A DNA stretch of 64,000 nt from Komagataeibacter sucrofermentans DSM 15973. GTDB lineage: Bacteria > Pseudomonadota > Alphaproteobacteria > Acetobacterales > Acetobacteraceae. A program made the translations under genes and the position numbers. The stretch spans positions 62,001-126,000 of the forward strand of contig NZ_CP137159.1 of assembly GCF_040581405.1 (NCBI RefSeq), given 5' to 3'. Positions 59,569-64,000 of the stretch are shown one piece after another. The notes under the pieces were generated by a model, which saw nothing but the letters and a program-made list of their open reading frames with translations, did not search any database and was not told where the DNA came from. The first letter of the stretch is position 1, and the number at the start of each line of letters is the position of its first letter.

Positions 59569-60320
59569 CACAGCCTGATCGCCCCGTGACCGAAGATGAC
59601 CTGCAGGCCTGGGTTGATGGGTTCCTGTCTCCCGAACGTCTGCGAACAGTCGAATCATGGCTCGAAAATCATCCCGATACATTGCGACGTGTCATGGCGT
59701 GGAGAAACGAGCGCGATGCACTCCATGCCGGGCTGGAGCAGGAACTCAGGCAGCCCGTCCCGGCGCGCTTCAACATCACGCACCTGCGGCAACGCAAGGC
59801 CGTGCGTTCCAACATACCCCGAATGGCTGCCTCCATCGTTCTTGCAGTGTCGGTAGGCTTTGGCGGCGGGTGGTTTATGCGTGATCGACGCGTGCCGGTC
59901 GGACTGGCTGCCGTTGAACAGGAAGCAACTATTGTGCGTGATGCCGGCAAAGAAAGCATGATTACCGACGGCAATATTGCACAACTGGCGGCATGGGGCG
60001 AAAAAACACTCGGGCGCCCGGTACGGCCACCGGACCTTTCTGCAGCGGGCTATCACCTTGCGGGAGGCCAGCTTGTCCCGACGGATCATGGCCCGGCCTG
60101 CGTCTTTTTCTATAAGGATGACAGCGGCGCCCGGATCTCCCTCTTCGTAAGGCCCATGTACGGCGTGGACATTACAGCCCCCATGCGCCCGATGCGGCAT
60201 CTGCCAGGCTATCTGTGGGCGCAAAATGGGCTGGGGGTCAGTATGTTGGCAGATACTTCCATGAGCAGCCTGCATACCCTGGCTGACCATGCGCGCGATC
60301 TGATGGAGAAAGCCAGTTGA
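59565..60320 (+). CDS. Anti-sigma factor, membrane-anchored
   Basis: 251 residues. The N-terminal cytoplasmic part (VTEDDLQAWVDGFLSPERLR) is typical of ECF anti-sigma factors. One membrane segment lies at about 87-105 (MAASIVLAVSVGFGGGWFM), and a periplasmic domain follows with DHGPACVFFYKDDSGARISL and PGYLWAQNGLGVSMLAD. It holds the sigma factor until an envelope or oxidative signal arrives. It overlaps the sigma gene by ATGA. No His-Cys zinc motif is visible, so sensing is probably by the periplasmic domain. Confidence 0.88.
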   Translation: MTQPDRPVTEDDLQAWVDGFLSPERLRTVESWLENHPDTLRRVMAWRNERDALHAGLEQELRQPVPARFNITHLRQRKAVRSNIPRMAASIVLAVSVGFGGGWFMRDRRVPVGLAAVEQEATIVRDAGKESMITDGNIAQLAAWGEKTLGRPVRPPDLSAAGYHLAGGQLVPTDHGPACVFFYKDDSGARISLFVRPMYGVDITAPMRPMRHLPGYLWAQNGLGVSMLADTSMSSLHTLADHARDLMEKAS

Positions 60321-60394
60321 GGATCAGGGCGCGCCAACGCTTTCAACGAATGTGCAGCCTCTTGTGAGGCTTTACGCAAGTAATGAATAACCCC

Positions 60395-60945
60395 TAGATT
60401 TCTGGACGCTCAGGCTCCTAAAAATGAGGACAGGAGGCGTTGATGGGGAAGCCCAATTTCAGTGATGAGTTCAAGCGTGATGCGGTGGCGCAGACTACCG
60501 AGCGGGGATATCCGGTAGCGGAAGTTTCGCAGCGGCTTGGGGTCAGCACACATTCGCTGTATGCGTGGACGCGGCAATTCGCGAAGGTGGCATCAGGCGA
60601 TACCGGCAAGGATGCCGAGATCCGGCAACTGAAGCGCGAACTGGCCCGGGTGACCCACGAGCGCGATATCCTAAAAAAAGTCACCGCATATTTCGCCAGG
60701 GATGCGAAGTGAGATACGCCTTCATTGCCGAGCATCGCGATCATTTTGGAATTCGGGCAATGTGCCGCTGCCTGACTGTACAGCCCAGTGGGTATTATGC
60801 CTGGCGGAAGGAGCCGCTGAGCCGACGGGCTCGCGAGGACGTCCGACAGACCACGTTGATCCGTCAGGCCTGGAACGACAGTGGCAGGGTTTATGGCTAC
60901 CGTAAGCTGCACGATGATCTGCTCGATCAGGGCGACCTGACACGA
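60395..60945 (+). mobile_element. Truncated IS3-family element
   Basis: The left end (TAGATTTCTGGACGCTC) matches the remnant at 19694, followed by intact orfA and the first quarter of orfB. The element stops at about 60940 where the sequence turns into an AraC-type gene. No right end is present. Confidence 0.8.
60440..60712 (+). CDS. IS3-family transposase OrfA
   Basis: 90 residues, MGKPNFSDEFKRDAVAQTTE with the HTH (VAEVSQRLGVSTHSLYAWTR) and the leucine-zipper-like helix (IRQLKRELARVTHERDILKK). AGGAGG lies 5 nt upstream. Intact and full length, unlike the frameshifted copy at 19742. On its own, without a complete OrfB, it cannot move the element, but it could bind related IS ends. Confidence 0.9.
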   Translation: MMGKPNFSDEFKRDAVAQTTERGYPVAEVSQRLGVSTHSLYAWTRQFAKVASGDTGKDAEIRQLKRELARVTHERDILKKVTAYFARDAK

Positions 60946-61671
60946 CAACCATTGGATGCGCTGGAAGTTTTCCCCATCGGCGCCCCGACCGTGGTTCAGA
61001 TCGGAGAAAACGACGACTTCTTTCTCATGGGGGGGCACGTCGATCTTGACGCCGTCAGTGGACGCATTCTTCTGGACAGTCTGCCTTCATTGATCCGTCT
61101 TCAGGCAGGCGGCCGGGAAGCAGAAAAACTGCAATGGCTGATCGGCCAACTCGTAGAAAAATTCCGGGGTCATGAGGCCGGATCGGGCTTTGCGTGTTCT
61201 GGCCTTGCCCAACTTATGTTTTTACAGATCCTGCGTGGCTATCTTTCGCGGTCGGAAAACAGCGGTGCCGGATGGCTCCGTGCAATAAGCGATTTGCGTA
61301 TCGCACGGGCGCTGGCACTTATTCATGACGATCCTGCCCGGGAATGGCACCTGCCGGATCTTGCGAAAGCGGCCGGAATGTCCCGCACGGCTTTTGCAAC
61401 CCGATTTCGAGAAATAGCGGGGGTCATACCCCTGGCCTACGTGACACAGTGGCGTATGCACCTTGCGGAGCGTGCGCTCCGTGACGGAGAAACGACGATC
61501 GCAATGATTGCACAATCGGTCGGCTACGCATCTGAAGCGGCCTTCAGCAACGCCTTCAAGCGGGTAATGGGTGCCTCTCCGACGCGATTCCGCACCCATC
61601 AGAGGCAAGAACTGACAGAGACCCGCAAGGGAGAGCCAGTCAGCAGGGACTACGTTCCCTTGCTGGCATAA
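60709..61671 (+). CDS. Chimera: IS3 OrfB N-terminus fused to AraC-family regulator
   Basis: 320 codons from GTG 60709, which overlaps the orfA stop. Residues 1-78 are the start of OrfB (RYAFIAEHRDHFGIRAMCRC, then VYGYRKLHDDLLDQG). From about residue 85 the frame is an AraC regulator: the end of the cupin_6 sensor (FFLMGGHVDLDAVSGRILLD, LPSLIRLQ) and a complete pair of HTH motifs (LPDLAKAAGMSRTAFATRFR, IAMIAQSVGYASEAAFSNAF). About 90 residues of the sensor's N-terminus are gone. The fusion is exactly in frame, so a DNA-binding protein under IS control could be made. Confidence 0.8.
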   Translation: MRYAFIAEHRDHFGIRAMCRCLTVQPSGYYAWRKEPLSRRAREDVRQTTLIRQAWNDSGRVYGYRKLHDDLLDQGDLTRQPLDALEVFPIGAPTVVQIGENDDFFLMGGHVDLDAVSGRILLDSLPSLIRLQAGGREAEKLQWLIGQLVEKFRGHEAGSGFACSGLAQLMFLQILRGYLSRSENSGAGWLRAISDLRIARALALIHDDPAREWHLPDLAKAAGMSRTAFATRFREIAGVIPLAYVTQWRMHLAERALRDGETTIAMIAQSVGYASEAAFSNAFKRVMGASPTRFRTHQRQELTETRKGEPVSRDYVPLLA

Positions 61672-61766
61672 CGGTCGGAAACGGCAATCAGATCGCCTCG
61701 CATCATGCCTGCTCCACCACACTGCCGGCCTCAGACGCTCAGTGAACCAGATGACGATTTTTTTCC

Positions 61767-62690
61767 TCAAAGTTTTTCGGCAATGCGAATTGTGTGCGTC
61801 AGTTCTCTCAGGCCAGATGGAGGATGCCGCCGACTTGAATAATAGATCGCGAAAGGTGCGCCCATTGATGCCCAGTCAGGGAGGACAATTTCCAGCGTGC
61901 CTGCTGCGATCTCTGCTTCGATGCGCCTCTCCAGGCAATAGACCAGCCCTAGCCCGCGTCGGGCAGCTTCCAAAGCCATCTGTGTATCGTTGAGACGTAA
62001 CGGGCCAGGGCCCTCGATCCGGATCATCTCGTCACCGTTACCGAATTCCCAGGGGTAGGTAGAATTATCGCCAATCCGCATCTGAATGCACTGATGCTGA
62101 TATATATCCGAGGGTTTCAGAGGGTGTCCGTGACGGTTCAGATACTCGGGAGCGCCAGCGACGACCCAGCGGAGCGGTTTGGTAAGAGGTATGGCGATCA
62201 TATCTTGCGGTACACGGTCCAGGAATCTGATGCCGGCGTCATATCCGCTTTCCACGATATCAGTGAGGCGATCATCGACCATGATGTCGAGATGGATGAG
62301 CGGGAAACGAGCAAAAAAATCCTCCCACACAGATGCTAGCAGTAACTGCCCCGCATCTTTCGAAACATTAAGACGAAGGCGCCCTGTTGGCTCTGTACGT
62401 TGTCCTTCGAGCGCTGATAATCCGCTGGCAATAGCCTCGAACCCAACGTGCAAGGCTTTCGACAGATCATCACCTGCTGCCGTAAGCGCTACCGAGCGAC
62501 TGGTCCGATGCAGGAGCCTCACACCAAGCCGGCTCTCCAGGCGACGCATCGCATGGCTTACCGCGGAAGTCGTCAGGTTCAGGTCAACGGCAGCCAGGCG
62601 GAAACTGCCGCAACGCGCAATAGCCAGAAATACATTCAGATCAGCGAGATCGGAGCGATCGACGTGACGCAAAAGATGATCCTGTTTCAA
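61767..62690 (-). CDS. LysR-family transcriptional regulator
   Basis: 307 residues. The HTH spans about 15-75 (LNVFLAIARCGSFRLAAVDL, TTSAVSHAMRRLESRLGVRL, LHRTSRSVALT) and the effector domain 100-300 (GRLRLNVSKDAGQLLLASVW, FLDRVPQDMIAIPLTKPLRW). Typical of the group that controls divergent oxidoreductase genes. It is divergent from the aldo/keto reductase at 62835, with 144 nt between the starts, which is the expected target. Start at 62690 keeps the normal N-terminal length. Confidence 0.93.
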   Translation of the reverse strand: MKQDHLLRHVDRSDLADLNVFLAIARCGSFRLAAVDLNLTTSAVSHAMRRLESRLGVRLLHRTSRSVALTAAGDDLSKALHVGFEAIASGLSALEGQRTEPTGRLRLNVSKDAGQLLLASVWEDFFARFPLIHLDIMVDDRLTDIVESGYDAGIRFLDRVPQDMIAIPLTKPLRWVVAGAPEYLNRHGHPLKPSDIYQHQCIQMRIGDNSTYPWEFGNGDEMIRIEGPGPLRLNDTQMALEAARRGLGLVYCLERRIEAEIAAGTLEIVLPDWASMGAPFAIYYSSRRHPPSGLRELTHTIRIAEKL

Positions 62691-62834
62691 TGTTGCGTTG
62701 AACCAGGGTCATCGTAAGGCCCTTTCGGCGATCAGGGAAAGTGCCTAATTTTTGTGTGCACCAGTCGGGTGTTGGCGAACGGCTATGCAGATACCTGACA
62801 ATAATCGGCTGTAAGACAGAAGGAATTTTCAATC

Positions 62835-63857
62835 ATGACATGGACACCGTCATCGCAGCGTTATGAACAGGCAACCTTCCGGCGGTGTGGTCGCTCAGGC
62901 TTGGATCTGCCACCGATTTCGCTCGGGCTGTGGCACAATTTCGGGGGGGAGGATGTCTTCGAGACTGGTCGGGCGACGATCAGGCGGGCATTTGATCGTG
63001 GGGTGACCCATTTTGACCTGGCTAACAATTACGGTCCCCCTCCTGGTTCTGCTGAGGAAAATTTTGGCCGCATCGTGGAACTGGATTTTCAGAGTCACCG
63101 TGACGAAATGATCATCTCATCGAAGGCCGGATGGGATATGTGGCCGGGACCATACGGCAATGGCGGATCACGCAAATATCTTCTGGCCTCACTGGACCAG
63201 AGCCTCATGCGTATGAAGCTGGATTACGTTGATATCTTCTATTCACATCGCCCTACTCCGGATGTGCCACTGGAAGAGACGATGGGCGCGTTGATTCATA
63301 TGCACCGTCAGGGCAAGGCATTATATATCGGTATCTCGTCTTATGGACCGAAAAGAACCCGCGAAGCTGCCCGGATACTTCAGGAGGCCGGTGTCCCTTT
63401 GCTGATCCATCAGCCATCCTATTCAATGCTGAACCGGTGGATCGAAACGGAACTTCTGGATACGCTGGATGAACTGGGCACGGGTTGCATCGCTTTTTCA
63501 CCGTTGGCGCAAGGGTTGTTGACCGGAAAATACCTCAACGGCGTTCCGGAAGCGTCCCGTGCGGCGGCGGGCGGCTCGTTTAGCCGCGATATGCTGAGCG
63601 AAGAAAACCTCAACCATATCCGTGCCCTCAACGATATTGCCCGGAGCCGTGGCCAGTCATTGGCGCAGATGGCGATTGCATGGGTCCTGCGCGATCCCCG
63701 CGTTACGTCCGCGCTGGTCGGCGCGCGAAATACCAAACAGCTTGATGACTCACTTGATGCACTGAAGAATCTTACCTTTGATGCGGAAGAGCTGCACACG
63801 ATTGATCGTTATGCTCGTGAGGGAAACATTGATCTTTGGCGTGGTTTGTCCGACTGA
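62835..63857 (+). CDS. Aldo/keto reductase (YghZ/GpR-like)
   Basis: 340 residues, NADPH-dependent TIM barrel. YghZ-type features: QATFRRCGRSGLDLPPISLG, LWHNFGGED and the catalytic Asp/Tyr segment FDLANNYGPPPGSAEENFGR. ISSKAGWDMWPGPYGNGGSR supplies the Lys, VDIFYSHRPTPDVPLEETMG the His. The C-terminal QMAIAWVLRDPRVTSALVGA binds cofactor. Homologues reduce L-glyceraldehyde-3-phosphate, methylglyoxal and other aldehydes. Complete, divergent from a LysR regulator; monocistronic in view. Confidence 0.93.
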   Translation: MTWTPSSQRYEQATFRRCGRSGLDLPPISLGLWHNFGGEDVFETGRATIRRAFDRGVTHFDLANNYGPPPGSAEENFGRIVELDFQSHRDEMIISSKAGWDMWPGPYGNGGSRKYLLASLDQSLMRMKLDYVDIFYSHRPTPDVPLEETMGALIHMHRQGKALYIGISSYGPKRTREAARILQEAGVPLLIHQPSYSMLNRWIETELLDTLDELGTGCIAFSPLAQGLLTGKYLNGVPEASRAAAGGSFSRDMLSEENLNHIRALNDIARSRGQSLAQMAIAWVLRDPRVTSALVGARNTKQLDDSLDALKNLTFDAEELHTIDRYAREGNIDLWRGLSD

Positions 63858-64000
63858 TGTTTTTTAGGCTGCCGCTGCGGATCGCACCATCTGTGATGCT
63901 TGGCCCGGTAGCAAAGGCAGCAGGAAGAACAGGCTAAGCGGCGGCGCAGGCGCAACAGTGACTTTCTTGAAATCCGGTGCAGAAATTTCTAAGCCTGCTT

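Overview
The window looks like DNA from an acetic acid bacterium (Acetobacteraceae, Komagataeibacter/Gluconacetobacter-like). This is inferred from GC-rich core genes, a PAS-GAF-GGDEF-EAL regulator of the kind that tunes cellulose synthesis in this group, FecI/FecR/TonB iron clusters, and Acetobacteraceae-type plasmid genes and insertion sequences. No rRNA or core ribosomal genes are present, so the segment is accessory: a large plasmid or an IS-riddled chromosomal region.

Left part (1-13 kb): a c-di-GMP enzyme with a coupled unknown gene, a broken serine recombinase, and an iron-uptake locus. The iron locus has an intact FecI-FecR-TonB receptor set, a decayed second FecI-FecR pair, a divergent PepSY membrane protein and Fur boxes. 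A truncated COG0523 zinc GTPase still sits behind a near-perfect Zur box.

13-20.2 kb: two identical direct copies of an IS1182-family element bracket a plasmid fragment. The fragment holds a relaxase tail, an odd class II tRNA with a UGG anticodon, a ParE-type toxin-antitoxin pair and a winged-helix Rep-like gene with palindromic operators. Nested IS5 and IS3 insertions follow.

20.2-29.3 kb: an Rrf2 regulator with a 21-bp palindrome at its start codon, a periplasmic cupin, an NAD-epimerase, and then a complete RND efflux operon (pump, adaptor, outer-membrane factor) ending in a strong terminator.

29.3-33.4 kb: an IS graveyard (IS3, IS110, and IS5, IS66 and IS1595 scraps). Beside it, 33.4-41.2 kb is the most striking block: a tightly packed five-gene, AT-richer operon. 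It encodes a dynamin-like GTPase, a single-pass membrane protein, a HerA/DUF87-type ATPase, a glycine-zipper protein with an LHH-nuclease-like tail, and a SUKH/SMI1 immunity-like protein. I read it as a candidate toxin-delivery or defence system that I cannot match to a named one.

41.3-49.4 kb: plasmid-backbone-like genes. These are an ScpA homologue overlapping a degenerate recombinase-like protein, a dif-like 11-6-11 site, iteron-like palindromes, a dienelactone hydrolase pseudogene with a pentanucleotide repeat, a fic gene split by an IS630 element, and an intact tyrosine recombinase.

49.4-64 kb: metabolic genes. These are a PanE-like reductase, an old-yellow-enzyme reductase, ACC deaminase with its divergent Lrp-type regulator, a second Lrp regulator with an EamA exporter, and a cupin. 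Then come a catalase-like peroxidase with cytochrome b561 under a divergent ECF sigma/anti-sigma pair (matching GGAA/CGT promoters on both sides), an IS3 remnant fused in frame to an AraC regulator, and a LysR regulator divergent from an aldo/keto reductase.
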